Shown here: positions 23,024 through 34,594 of the stretch, piece after piece
How positions within the stretch are numbered: the stretch's first letter is position 1
How the letters are laid out: each line of letters begins with the position of its first letter
Source of the DNA: Pyricularia pennisetigena
Lineage: Eukaryota > Ascomycota > Sordariomycetes > Magnaporthales > Pyriculariaceae
Direction of reading: 5' to 3'
DNA length: 64,000 nucleotides
Assembly: GCF_004337985.1 (NCBI RefSeq)
Contig: NW_021940918.1
Coordinates: 2,170,001-2,234,000, forward strand
Notes under the pieces: model-generated
What the model was told of the DNA's origin: nothing
Seen by the model: the letters and a program-made list of their open reading frames with translations, nothing else
Database searches by the model: none
Translations under genes and position numbers: made by a program

Positions 23024-26000
23024 ATGGATTTAGGGTGCGAATATTACGCGGTTATAAATAAAAATTATACCGAAAAATTGGGAATAATAAAAATTTTTTT
23101 ACCATAAATCCGCCGGTTGGGCACGGTAACGGGATAAATACGAACCGATATACGGGAAATAGGTAATTGCGACGTGGATATTAACGGTTAATCCGCGCCA
23201 ATATTTTTTTATATAATTCCGGGATTAATATAGGATTTGTTTTTGGGATTTTTTTGGATAACCCACCGGAAAATAATATTTAATTTAAACCAAAAAAAAT
23301 TGAAAATAGGGTCCGTTAAAAGGTTATTTGTACAGGAATTATCCCTGCGTCCGAAAAACGGGAAACCCACGGTGGTTATAGGTAACGTATTCCTAACCGC
23401 GACCCGAAAAATAAAAAAAAATACGAACGAACAAATGGAATTCGTTTTTATTTCGTTACGAAATATAACCCGGGTCCTAATTTTAACGGCGGTAAATAAA
23501 AACGACGCAGGGCCCCCGGCGACGTTACCCGCAAAATTAAAAAATTTCGAAAACCTATTTAACGACGGTAAAATTTCGGTTTTACCCCCGTATAAAAGCG
23601 AATTGGACTATTATATCCGGATCCAAAAAAATAACGACGGTAAATCCCCGCCGTTATTATAGGGCCGGTTATACCATATACCGCGCGATTAATTGTTGGA
23701 ATTACGGCGACAAATAATCGATATAATGGATAAAAAATAAATCCGAATAAACGCGTCGTTAACCGCAACCCCGGTCCTAATGGTCCGGAAAACTTTTGGA
23801 AAATGGCGTTTATACGTCGATTACAAAATATTAAACGCTATTATAATATAAAACCGGTATTTTTTACTATTAATTAAAAAAATATTCCGTTTTTTATCCG
23901 GAACAAAATAATTTATTAAAATAAACGTACGCGCAATTTTTTATAAATTACGCGTAACCGAAAAAAATAAATATTTTACAGTTTTTCGCACAAAATTCGG
24001 ATTGTTTAAATAATTATTATATTTATTCGGATTAGCGGGCGCCCCGGCCACGTTCCAACGATATATTAACGGCGTTTTCGGGAATATATTGGACGATTAT
24101 ATATTAATATATTTAAACGATATTTTAATATATACGTCCGGTTTTAATACGGACTATTGGCGGAAAATTACCCATATTTTAGGAAAATTGAAAAAAGCGG
24201 GTTTAAATTTGGATTTCGATAAAAACGCGTTCGCGGTTATTTCCGTTAAATATTTAGGGTTTATTATATACGTTAATATAAACGTGGAAACCGATCCGGA
24301 AAAATTACGCGCGATCCGGGAATGGGAAACCCCGACGAAATTACGAAAACTGCGCGGTTTCCTAAAATTCGCAAATTTTTACCGGGATTTTATAAACGGG
24401 TATTCGGGTTTAACGGCGCCTTTATTTCGATTTATTAAAAAAAAATACCGTTTAAATGGATACCGGAAAAGGACGTTATTTTTAAAACATTTAAATAAAT
24501 ATTTTTGTAAACGCTAATATTGGCCCAATGGAGCGACGAAACGGAAACGAAAATAAAAACGGATTATTCCGGCGCAATTATCGGGGGGGTATTAATATAA
24601 AAAAGGAAAAACGGGTTATAAAAACCGGTAATATTCCATTCCGTTAAATTAACGACGGTTTAACGTAATTATATTATTTACGATAAAAAATTGCTCGCGG
24701 TCGTCCATTGTTTACAAATATGGGAAACGGAATTACGTAATATCCGTTTTCCTTTCACTATTTTTACGAATAATAAAACGTTTAAATATTTTACAAAACC
24801 GAAAATGGTGTCGGAACGGTAAATACGGTGGGCCGAAATCTTATCCAAATTTAATTACGTTTTAAAATACCGACCAAGGAAATACGCGATAATCCCCGAC
24901 GCGTTATCGAAACGGGAGCAGGATAAAACCAGCGAAAAAAAACGAACGATAATATTACGTTTAATACCTAGCAAAATTATAATCGGTATTTTTTAAATAT
25001 TACCACAAAATATATTACCGGCAATTCCGGAAAAAATATTTATTTTCCAGCAATTTTATATAATAGAATTTTGGAACGAAATAATGGAAAAAAACCCAAT
25101 ATACGCCCGCAAACGTAACGCGGTTTAATAAAATATAAAACAATTCCCACCCAAAACCGAAACGATAATATAAATAACGGATTATTTAATAAACGTTTCC
25201 GGTACGCTATTATATAAAAACCGTTTTTAATTATTTAATTGGGAATTTTTAACTACGGTAATTTTGCAACGAACCCACGAATCCCTAATAATTAATTATT
25301 ACGGTAAAAATAATATATTTACAATCCTGGTTCGAAATTATTATTGGGACGGGATGGCCGAATATATCCGACGATTTGTACGCAATTGCGATATATACCG
25401 TAGGATAAAATTATTGAAATAACGCGAATAAAAACTGTTATAACCCCTACCAATACCGGACAAATTTTGGAAACAAATTTCCATCGATTTTATAACGGAT
25501 TTCCCAAATAATAATACGGACGCGCCGCGTTATATAATAATTATAATTAATAAATTTTCCAAATATATCCAATTAAAAGTAATAAATTCGATAAAAGCCG
25601 AAATTTGCGCCGCGAAATTCGTTTCCACTTGGTGGCGGTTTAAAGGCTTTTTTAACGCGATTATATCGGACCGGGGGTCGGATTTGGTAAAAGGTTTTTA
25701 ATCGGAATTGTACCGATAAATAGGAATTTTACAATTATTATTAACGTTTTACCACCTAAAAACGGATAAAGGTACGGAACGGATTAATTAAGAAATGCAA
25801 TATTATTTAAAAATTTTCGTGGTATTCGACCAAATAAATTGGCCCGGATATTTACCGGTTATTTAATTAATATTAAATAATAGGAATTCGTTAACTACGG
25901 GAATTAATTTTAATAAATTATTATTAAAATGCGAAATAAACGCGGTCCCGGTAATATAAGTAAACGGATAACCGGGTTCCACGCCCAAAAACCGCGCGAA

Positions 26001-26900
26001 TTTATTTTTACAATATTTTAAAAACGGTATAAACGTGGCCCACGCCGCTATAATTTATATATAGCAACGCTAAAAAAAAACGCGAATAAAATACGGAAAC
26101 CGGCGGACCGTTTTAAAATAAAGGATAAAATTTTTTTCAACCTACGGAACGTTAAAACTAATCGCCCGAATAAAAAATTTAATTTCGTAACGAATAAATA
26201 TACGGTTATAACGATTTTTACACCATTAATAATTACGTTAAACGTCCCGAAAAAAATCCACCCTATTTTTTACGTGGAATTAATCGAAAAAACCGCGGAC
26301 GACCTATTACCGTCCCAAATTCGTACCAATATTAAACCCGGCCCGTTATTAATTTTATCCAGTTTAAATAACGAAACCGCGGAGGAATAGGTAATAAAAA
26401 AAATCCTGGCCGCGAAAAACGCAATAAGGAAAAAACGCAAACGTAAAATTTTAATAAAATAGAAAAAATACGATAAATTTATATGGGAGGATTTGGTAAT
26501 AATGGAAAATATACGGGTATCAAACGAATTTAAAATAAAATGGGGGCCGGCCCAAATAAATAATAACCCAATATCGAAACGACGTTAACAATTAAATATT
26601 TAACCGGATTAAAAATTTGCTACAATTAATTAAAAAATCGACGATTCCCCGGAAAAAAAACGGCGCGGTAAACCCAAAATTAATATTAATTTAACCAAAC
26701 GTACGGTAAAAAAAATACGTAAAATTAAACCTTTTACCAGGGCGAAATATAACGAAAATAAACCGACGATTATATAACCCGCGCCCATTTTTAAGGCGAC
26801 GTGGCCGTATCCCACCCATTTAACCTTCGAATTAAATTAATATATATAAAATAAAACCATAATTTTACGCGACGATAAAATATTAATCAAAAACCGAATT
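23024..26900 (+). pseudogene. Gypsy pol (protease-RT-RNase H-integrase), inactivated
   Basis: Pol begins near ATG 23024 with a protease-like DLGCEYYAVIN, in the -1 frame relative to gag. Reverse transcriptase follows, with RKTFGKWRLYVDYKILN and the catalytic box YLND (24110-24121; normally YLDD). The frame then changes within an A9 run at 24437-24445, after which RNase H continues (TDYSGAIIGGVL, DKKLLAVVHCL, KYAIIPDALSKRE). Integrase (about 25250-26200) shows SIDFITDFP, ISDRGSDL and a DKGTERIN motif as D, D, E. Many RIP-type stops. The 3' limit is approximate. Confidence 0.75.
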
Positions 26901-27479
26901 ATACGCCTCCGATTCGCTATTTAAATTTCCTTTTTCCTTATTTTTTTCCTTTATTTCGACGTCCTTTTTTTTATTCTATTATTTTCCGCGTTATTTTTAA
27001 AAACCGGGAATTTCCATTATTCGGTAAATTAATTAATTTCCCGCAATAGGGCGGTATAACGTCGGGCAATATTTTCGATTAAAAACAATTTATAACGGGA
27101 TTTTTTAAAAAACGGGTTTTTACCCATATTACGATTAAAAATACGAAAGCGCGACGAAATAGGGGTACGGGGACGCGAAAAACCAAATATATACCGAATC
27201 GGGGCACGAATAAAACGAAACGCGACGGGGTAACGCGAAAAAGGAATTTCGAAACGTCGGCGGGGCGTGGTAATAATAAAAGCGAAAAGGCGTAGGAAAT
27301 GCGCGGGGCGGAACTGGCGTATAAAAACGGCGGGGGAAAAAGTTAAAACGGTAATTAAAGTAGCGAAAACGTTATTATTTCGGCGCGTTTTTTGCAGGTT
27401 TTCCTTATAACGCGACGTATTATATTCCTAAAAAAATTTTAAAAATTAATAACATTATCGAAATAATTAAATATTAAAG

Positions 27480-28200
27480 GAATTAAACGTATTTCCAAAT
27501 AAATAAAACCGCGTACGAAAATTTGTACCAATTAACGGTTACAATTACCGCCGCTGCGAAAAAAAGTATTAAATATAGCGGTAAAAACAATGGTTTTGGT
27601 AAAAGTCGTTACGGCCCCGGAATTCGCCATTTTATTTTGTACGTCCTAATAAACGCGGACCCAATTGGTATACGCGGTAAGGAAATTTCGAGACAGCACG
27701 GTATTTTTACCAAAAATTTTTTTATTATCCACGACGGTGTTTTTAATTAAAAATTGGACGATAAAACGATTATTATAAATCGTGGTTTTTAATTCCCGCA
27801 AACGGCGGCGGAGGATAAAATTAAAAGCGTAGGCGGTTTCGTTATAATAATAATATATTTTTTTGGTGTCGCGGTATTGTTAATAATTAATACCGTCGGG
27901 GGTAAAACCATATTCCCAAACCCCGTTGGTTTTGGACGTTTTTATATAAAAAACGTAAAAAATAAATATATTTTCCGGGGCGGTATATTCGTCGTTATTT
28001 AAATTACCTTGGAATTCCGCGGTACCGATAACGCGACGAAAACGTTACGAATATAAATTAACGATACCACCCAAACGGTATTTAATCGATATAGTTTACA
28101 AATGGGCGGCCGTTATTATTATATAACGAAAATAATTAACCATTACGGTAGGGAAACCGATTATTTTTACCACCGGTATTGGTTTATTTAAACGTTATTT
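27480..28200 (-). pseudogene. Apparent antisense reading frame in gypsy 3' region
   Basis: On the minus strand about 230 codons read like ordinary protein with only four or so stops, all TAA/TAG that CAA/CAG mutation would give. Protein-like blocks include GTAEFQGNLNNDEYTAPENI, NGVWEYGFTPDGINY and YYNETAYAFNFILRRRLREL. The plus strand over the same span gives only short pieces. I do not recognise the family. It lies downstream of pol and opposite to it, so it may be an antisense accessory ORF of the element or a captured host gene fragment. Limits are approximate. Confidence 0.4.
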
Positions 28201-28540
28201 AAAACGCGATTAAAAAAATAAAAACCCGGGATATAATAACGACGCGGTAACGATAAATAACGATACAAATAATAAATAGGAACGAACAGGAAATAAGGAC
28301 GGCCGAAATAAAAATAATATAAATAAAAAATAAAACGAAAAAAAAACGGGAAAAATCGATAAAATAATAAAAAAAAAGGGAATAGGGACGAAAAAAATTC
28401 GAATGGAGGAAAAATTGGAAAAGAAAAAGGATTAAAACGATAACGCGGGGAAAAATGCGAAAAATAAAAACCGTAACCACCACGGGAAAGGAATTATATT
28501 AATAAATAAACGAATTTACACCGTTTAAAATAAAAAAAAA

Positions 28541-29140
28541 ATAAACCGCGATAAACACCCGCAAACGGCAGGTACGATAAAAAAACCGCGACATTACCGC
28601 AACCAAAAACAGGAAAATAAAACCCGACCACGGCCTTATACCGCTTAAAATAAAAAGAAAATAAACCGCAATAAATACCCGCAAACGGTAAATACGATAA
28701 AAAAACCGCGACACTTCCGCAATTAAAAACAGGAAAATAAAACCCGACCACGACCCTATACCGCCCAAAATAAAAGGAAAATAAACCGCGATAATTACCC
28801 GTAAACGGTAAATACGATAAAAAAACCGCGACATTTCCGCAATTAAAAATAGGAAAATAAAACCCGACCACGATTTTACACCGCTTAAAATAAAAAAAAA
28901 ATAAACCGCGATAACTACCCGTAAACGGTAAATACGATAAAAACGCCACAACGTAACCGTAGCCAAAAACGGGAAAATAAAATTCGATTACGGATTCATA
29001 CCAATTAAAATTAGGAAAAAACGAATTATAATAACCGCCCGTAAACGGATCCGGGGATAAAAAACCCGCAATATAACCGCGGCCGAAAATAGGAAAGCAA
29101 AACCCGATTACGGGTTTATACCGCCCGGAATAATGGACGG
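28541..29140. repeat. Five-copy 120-bp tandem repeat inside gypsy element
   Basis: Units of exactly 120 bp start at 28541, 28661, 28781, 28901 and, more diverged, 29021; each begins ATAAACCGCG or a close variant. Because 120 is a multiple of three, any frame repeats as 40 residues. The plus strand gives a basic unit (INRDxxPxTxxTIKKPRHxR...), with stops where Gln would fit; the minus strand gives stop-free hydrophobic units. The last copies carry more differences than the central ones. Confidence 0.8.
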
Positions 29141-29230
29141 GTAAATTATATTAGGATACGCGCCCGCTGGATTGCCTTTATACCCCCAAATGGGGATTAT
29201 ACCCGATAAAGGACGGGCGAATGCGGGTTA

Positions 29231-29418
29231 TATTATGGATTCGTGTTTAAAGCACGTATTACGTAATAAAATATAAAAGCGGGTTAGGGATAATATATAA
29301 GGGGAAGGATATTACCACGACCCGGACATGCACCTTTTCCTCCCTTTTCCCCCAGCGTTAGTAATAATACCAACAAGGATATTTAACGGTCTCAAGGCCG
29401 TTGGCTTACCCTATAATA
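29231..29418 (+). repeat. 3' LTR of gypsy element
   Basis: The 188-bp LTR starts TATTATGGATTCGTG (TG changed to TA by RIP) and ends CCTATAATA. It is followed by the AAAAC target duplication at 29419-29423. Confidence 0.9.
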
Positions 29419-32138
29419 AAAACCTTTTGTAAAAAATAAGGTTTTAAATTTGTTTTAACATTTTTTTGGGCCCTGTTTCAAACCGTATAAGGCCTTTTCC
29501 AACTGTATAACCTGCAATCTTTTTGGATTATAACCCGTTTCCAACAAATTTAAGCGGTGGTAAGGTTACAAAATTTGGCCTATTCGTTAAAACCGTTTAA
29601 AATTTGCAAATTTATATTTACGTCGGTAAAATTACTATGTAAAAACGCACCGATAAAATCGATTTATATTATTTCCCAAATTTGTGCATTAGCTATAATT
29701 AAAAATATACACCAGGTAAATGGTAATTAATATTAGTAAAAGTTTCGATATAATTTATGCCTTTAACCTGTAAAAATCCCCTAATAACAAACCTAATTTT
29801 ATATTTTATAAGTTTATTGTTTTTATCCTTTTTTAATTTAAGAACCGGCCGGGTAAAAACGAATTTACGGCCTGCAGGCATTTTAATTTTAGGGATAAAA
29901 CGGAAGTGTTTTGCAGTAGCGATCTGGCTATATTTGGACGTTAAAGGAACTAACCATTTAGCATTTTCAGGGCTATATAAGGCCTGTTAATAGTTATTTG
30001 GTTCAACGGTTTTAATGGGCTTTTTCTCTATTCTTCTTGGCTTAAAAACAAAAATAATGCACGCAATTTATATTTATTAGATTTGGGTTTTCTAATTGCG
30101 AATTTAACTCCATATTTTGTATTTTAAATGCTAAAAACACCGGAACTTCGGTTGTTTTAGGTATTGGATTAGGTACCGCTACCGTTATAGGCTTTGGGGG
30201 CCGAACAATAGGTTGTACAGGCCTGGCGGGCACTATATTTTCAGGGTTTAAATACCTTATAACGGGTGGTAACTGCCCTGTAACAGGTGGTAAATGCCCT
30301 GTATTTTCAGGGTTTTTTAGGGGATAATTATCCGTTGGAACGCTGTTAATTTCGTTTTCAAATTCAAAATTAAAATCCCCCTTTAAATCTGTATTTTCCC
30401 ATTTTAAAATCTGTAACGTTTCCGCTAAAATAGCCATTTTTTCGGCGGTTATACCCTTTGTGACTTTTACGGTAAAGGTTTTATATACGGCCCGTTTAAC
30501 GTGTGCGTAAACCAACGCTGTAAAATTTGATAAATGGGTTAAAAGTTTCACCGTTTCGGTACGGGGAACCAGTTAATTAAGTTTTTGTCGTTTTTCCAAC
30601 GGCATAATAACCTGGTATACAATACTAATAACCCGAAAATGCCCTATATTTGGTTTATGCGGTAATCCAGGTTCGAATTTGGAATAAGATTGCTCGTAAA
30701 ATGTTAAATCCCTTTTAATTACCGCTGTACGGTTATTTAAGTTAACTACGGTAAATAATAAATAATACTATATATATAATGATAAACCCGCCGTTATAAT
30801 GGTAAACCGAAACTTATCCAAAATAACCCTAACGGACCATTCCGTTAATCCGTTTAAGCCGTGGTTACAAGGATTTAAAATGCTAATATTAACATTTTTG
30901 CTTGTAAACCAATTTTAAAGGTTTATATTTACCTCGTGCCCCTTATCGAAATGAAAATCCAGGGGGTAAGCCCGTACGTAGTTTTTAAAACCTTAAAAAA
31001 GTTTTGAATAGCCACTAAAACCGTAAATCCGGTTTTATTGTTTAATAGGATAAACCACCGAAAACGTGATTTTCGGTCCACTAATAATAAAAATACGGGC
31101 TTTTTATTGTAAAAATTAGGTTTAAAAGTCATTATATTACCCTTTATAAAATCGAAAATATTAGGGGGGGAGGAGTGCGACCTTATTTGTACGCCTAACA
31201 GAAATGGTTTTAACGCAGGCAATACAGGTAATTACCCTAATTTTGTCGAAATTAGGTAAACCTTTTGTAATTTTAACGGTTTTTTTTAACAATAATAACC
31301 TTATATACCCTAAACGCCTTTGCCATAACAGGGTTTTTTGGGCCTGGATTTCAGCATAATTACTTGTAACTCCGTCTTTTTTAGGGGTTAACCAGCCGTC
31401 CGTAGTTCGTTTTAGCGTTAAAAGGAGGTAATTTACAGGGGCCTGCTTTAAATGCGATAATAAAAAAGGTTTTAACAACGGATTTCTTATATAGGAAACC
31501 CCTTTTTTTCGGAAATAATCCTTTTTATATTAGGTTAAATGAAAAGGTCATTTAACGGTGTACCGGGCCTACGGGACCCAATTTCACGTGGACTTTTAGG
31601 GCTTTTACCGCTAAATCTTTACGTTACAGGTAAATTTACGGCTATTTCCGTATTTATTCGGGATTTAGCTTTTCCGTTACCGTATTTTCTGTAAAGAGGT
31701 TACGAAATAGAATAAGCTCAATCTGGAACGCGGGGAAAGGTGGATCACATATAAGGCTGATGGAACGTTGAAATGGCAGATAACCGTCTGCTAGCGGGTA
31801 ATAGAGATAATATATTGTTGCACAATCGATTCGTTAAATCGTTGAATCGATGAAGGTTATAAAGGTGATGAATCTAAGGCTAAGTTGTGAATTACGTGTT
31901 CGAATCCGTAAGTGCAAATCTTCGATCCGGATGTCCGGAATGCGGGGTCACGTCATATGATTTGGCCTTATTCATGTGACTAACCTGCCGACCTATTGAG
32001 CTTAACGGCCTATTGAGCCTAACGGCCTATTGTGCTTATGCATGCACAGAAAATCTGCGACCATAACGGGATTCGAACCCACGCACTTCAACGTATATAT
32101 AATATAGATTATGGTACGTGCATTATACCATTAAGCTA

Positions 32139-32802
32139 TGTGAACATGGCTAGCGCAGGGCTTATTATATAAGCTACCCTGCATTATCTTATAACGGCTA
32201 GCACGGGCTAATTTTATTAGTCACCCTGTATCGAATAAATAAATAAATAACAAATAAAACGTATACGCGTTCATACACACAAAGCTTTATATCTTACGTC
32301 TTTGTTCATAGTTTCAACAACAAAACAAATACGTCATATTTAATCTAGCTTAGTGGTATAATGCACGTACCATAATCTATATCATATATACGTTGAAGTG
32401 CGTGGGTTCGAATCCCGTTGTGGTCGCAGATTTTCTGTGCATGCATTAGCACAATAGGCCGTTAGGCTCAATGGGCCGTTAGGCTCAATAGGTCGGCAGG
32501 TCAGTCACATGAATAAGGCCAAATCATGTGACGTGACCCCGTATTCCGGACATCCGGATCGAAGATCTGCACCTACGGATTCGAACACGTAATTCATAAC
32601 TTAGCCTTAGATTTATCACCTTCATAACCTTCATCGATTCATCGATTCAACGATTCAACGAATCGATTGTGCAACAATATATTATCTCTATTACCCGCTA
32701 GCAGACGGTTATCTGCCATTTCAACGTTCCATCAGCCTTATACGTGATCCACTTTTCCCCGCGTTCAAGATTAAGCTTATTCTATCTCGTAACCTCCTCA
32801 CA
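32139..32802 (+). repeat. Solo Copia-A LTR nested in an inverted Copia-A LTR
   Basis: The 664-bp LTR starts TGTGAACATGG and ends CCTCCTCACA, with a perfect 5-bp target duplication AGCTA at 32134-32138 and 32803-32807. The host LTR reads continuously across the site once the insert is removed. This is one of the least RIP-damaged copies, with intact A and B boxes. The insertion point lies in the A box of the host LTR's tRNA-like block. Confidence 0.9.
32346..32424 (+). other. tRNA-like block in Copia-A LTR, best-preserved copy
   Basis: TAGCTTAGTGG at 32346-32356 fits the RNA polymerase III A box (TRGCNNAGYNGG) and GGTTCGAATCC at 32405-32415 is a perfect B box. Between them, ACGTA and TACGT can pair as an anticodon-type stem around a ~19-nt loop. 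The T-arm is plausible with two wobble pairs (GTGGG/CCCGT). A matching 5' acceptor strand is absent. Related blocks are at 454-536 and 19330-19412; in the inverted host LTR the B box is kept at 32069-32079. Confidence 0.6.
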
Positions 32803-33014
32803 AGCTAGATTAAATATGACGTATTTGTTTTGTTATTGAAACTATGAACAAAAACGTAATATATAAAGCTTTGTGTGTATGAACGCGTATACGTTTTATT
32901 TGTTATTTATTTATTTATTCGATGCAGGGTGACTAATAAAATTAGCCCGTGCTAGCCGTTATAAAATAATGCAGGGTAGCTTATATAATTAGCCCTGCGC
33001 TAGCCATGTTCACA

Positions 33015-33247
33015 TGGCGTGCGGACCCCCATTTCGATGTCGGAAAATATATAAGGGAGATAAAGCCAAGTTTCCCCCACCAATAAATCGAATTTATTAA
33101 TCCCAAAATTAGTGAACCATTCCAGTGAACATTTTAGTGCATTTAGTGTATTTAAACCCTTTAATTACAGGTCTTTATAGCGCAACTAGCACCACGCCGC
33201 ACCTAGGCTAATGCCCAAACCCCTGTTAGCAACCCATATTATTCACA
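33015..33247 (+). repeat. 3' part of a Copia-B LTR
   Basis: TGGCGTGCGGACCCCCATTTCG through CCATATTATTCACA matches the last ~230 bp of the Copia-B LTR in plus orientation. The 5' part is replaced by the Copia-A LTR junction at 33014. Confidence 0.7.
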
Positions 33248-33289
33248 AACTTTTAACCAAATTTTATAATTTTTGCACGTGGAGTGTCG

Positions 33290-33324
<35 letters not shown>

Positions 33325-34444
33325 ACCGTTATATTAGATTTTAGTGTATAACCCAGATTATATTAACCGTTAAATAAGCGGATTGGGAAAATATATACAT
33401 TTTTGTGTATAATTTACGATCGAAACTCGTTTATATTTTTACCCATTTTTACGATAATAGAGCCAATATTACAGGGATTAGATTACGTATATAAGTAAAC
33501 GTCCACGTTAAAACCCATTTATAATATTCCCTTCAAAAAATTATTTATATAAAAAATGCTAAATGTGTATTTTTTATCCCTTGGTTGCTTTATTTAATTA
33601 ATTTTATATTATTTTGTTTTGCAGCCAAACTTTATGCATTTTGCACGTAAGGGATGGTATATATATAATATAATACTACAACATGGTATATATATCGAAT
33701 TATATAAACCGTTAAATAAGCGGATAGGTAAAATGTATGTAATTTTATACATAATTTATAATCGAAACCCTTTTATATTTTTACCAATTTTCACAATAAT
33801 AAAACCAAAATTTCAGGGTTAAATCAAATATATAACAAAGCGTCAACGTGAAATCTGATTCATAATACCCGTTTATATTATCTTTTTACAAAAGGAAATG
33901 TTAAATTTATCCTATTTTTTTATTTTTTGCTTTATGTAATTGAATAAAACTTATTAAAATAAAGTTGAATTACAACTATATATAAACCTATAACAAAATG
34001 GATATACTAGAATTTCTTTTTATTTTAGCATTATTTGCGTAAATTATTTAGTTTTTCGACAAATTAATAAATAATATCAAAATACTAATAAAAGCTTTGT
34101 TTTACACGATAATTGCATGCATTTTATAGTTTTCAATCCGCTCAATTATGAATATTATTATTTAATCTTGAACCAATAATATATACTATTATTTAAAATA
34201 ATAATCAAATATAACAACAAAATATAAATTCTACTAAATATTTAAATATCTTTTCAAATAAATCAGGTATAAGAACGCGGTTTTCGGTTAAAGATTTTCC
34301 AAACTCCAAGCAGTTTAATGCAGGTTAATTTATATTTCAATGATTTTTATTTGATTTTATATTCGTATATTTAATTGAATACTAATGTTATACTGTTTTT
34401 TTTTACTATTATAATGCAAATACAGTATATTTATTATACCGTTA

Positions 34445-34530
34445 TTCAATTGGCTGCGCGTATAAAAAATGCAGCTAATTGCATTTAACGTGCGGTCGCA
34501 AGGCGTTTATAAAAGCTGTTTTTAACATAA
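34445..34530 (+). repeat. Short ~85-bp repeat, copy 2
   Basis: It matches 9893-9980 (TTCAATTGGCTGCGCG, AAAAATGCAGC, TTTATAAAAGCTGTT) with C-to-T and G-to-A type differences. It sits inside MULE-like copy H, where other copies of the family lack it, so it looks like a small insertion. Confidence 0.55.
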
Positions 34531-34594
34531 TATATATACCCGCCATAAACGGCGAAATGCGACAAATTGTCGTTGGTGGTACCGCCATGAACGG

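Larger units (their letters stand above)
21632..29418 (+). mobile_element. Ty3/gypsy LTR retrotransposon, RIPped, 7.8 kb
   Basis: It is bounded by 188-bp LTRs (21632-21819 and 29231-29418), with a perfect 5-bp target duplication AAAAC at 21627-21631 and 29419-29423. The plus-strand order is gag with zinc knuckle, protease, reverse transcriptase, RNase H, integrase, as in Ty3/gypsy. The LTRs differ only by transition-type changes. Unusually, about 2.3 kb (26900-29230) follow the integrase region, holding an apparent antisense reading frame and a 120-bp tandem repeat. Confidence 0.9.
20680..31689 (-). mobile_element. Truncated Copia-B2 interrupted by the gypsy element
   Basis: Minus-strand pieces at 20680-21631 (RNase H, end of reverse transcriptase) and 29424-31689 (start of reverse transcriptase, integrase, GAG-pre-integrase) join into the Copia-B1 order once the gypsy insertion (21632-29418) and its target duplication are removed: ...TTTAAAAC then CTTTT..., against GGTTTAAAACCTTTT in B1. 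Gag and most of protease are missing; similarity ends at 31689, at the edge of an inverted Copia-A LTR. RIP-type stops are frequent. In the integrase-RT linker, PENTG/LPPV-like Pro-rich repeats (30042-30551) remain open. Confidence 0.75.
31690..33014 (-). repeat. Inverted Copia-A LTR, split by a nested LTR
   Basis: The minus-strand LTR occupies 31690-32138 and 32808-33014. It begins TGTAAAGAGGTTACGAAATAG (consensus TGTGAGGAGG) and ends TTCACA. It is interrupted by the plus-strand LTR at 32139-32802. No matching target duplication flanks the outer ends (TTTTC versus TGGCG), so it may be a product of recombination or deletion; to its left is truncated Copia-B2, to its right a Copia-B LTR fragment. 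Confidence 0.85.

Noticed and set aside
28199..28966. Long stop-free hydrophobic minus-strand ORFs suggesting a membrane protein
   Set aside because: Two overlapping minus frames are both open, and the residues (Phe, Ile, Tyr, Leu) are what A-rich plus-strand DNA gives by composition. The span is mostly the 120-bp tandem repeat.
28541..29140. Regular repeats considered as a CRISPR array
   Set aside because: The units are contiguous 120-bp tandem copies without unique spacers, in a eukaryotic retrotransposon.
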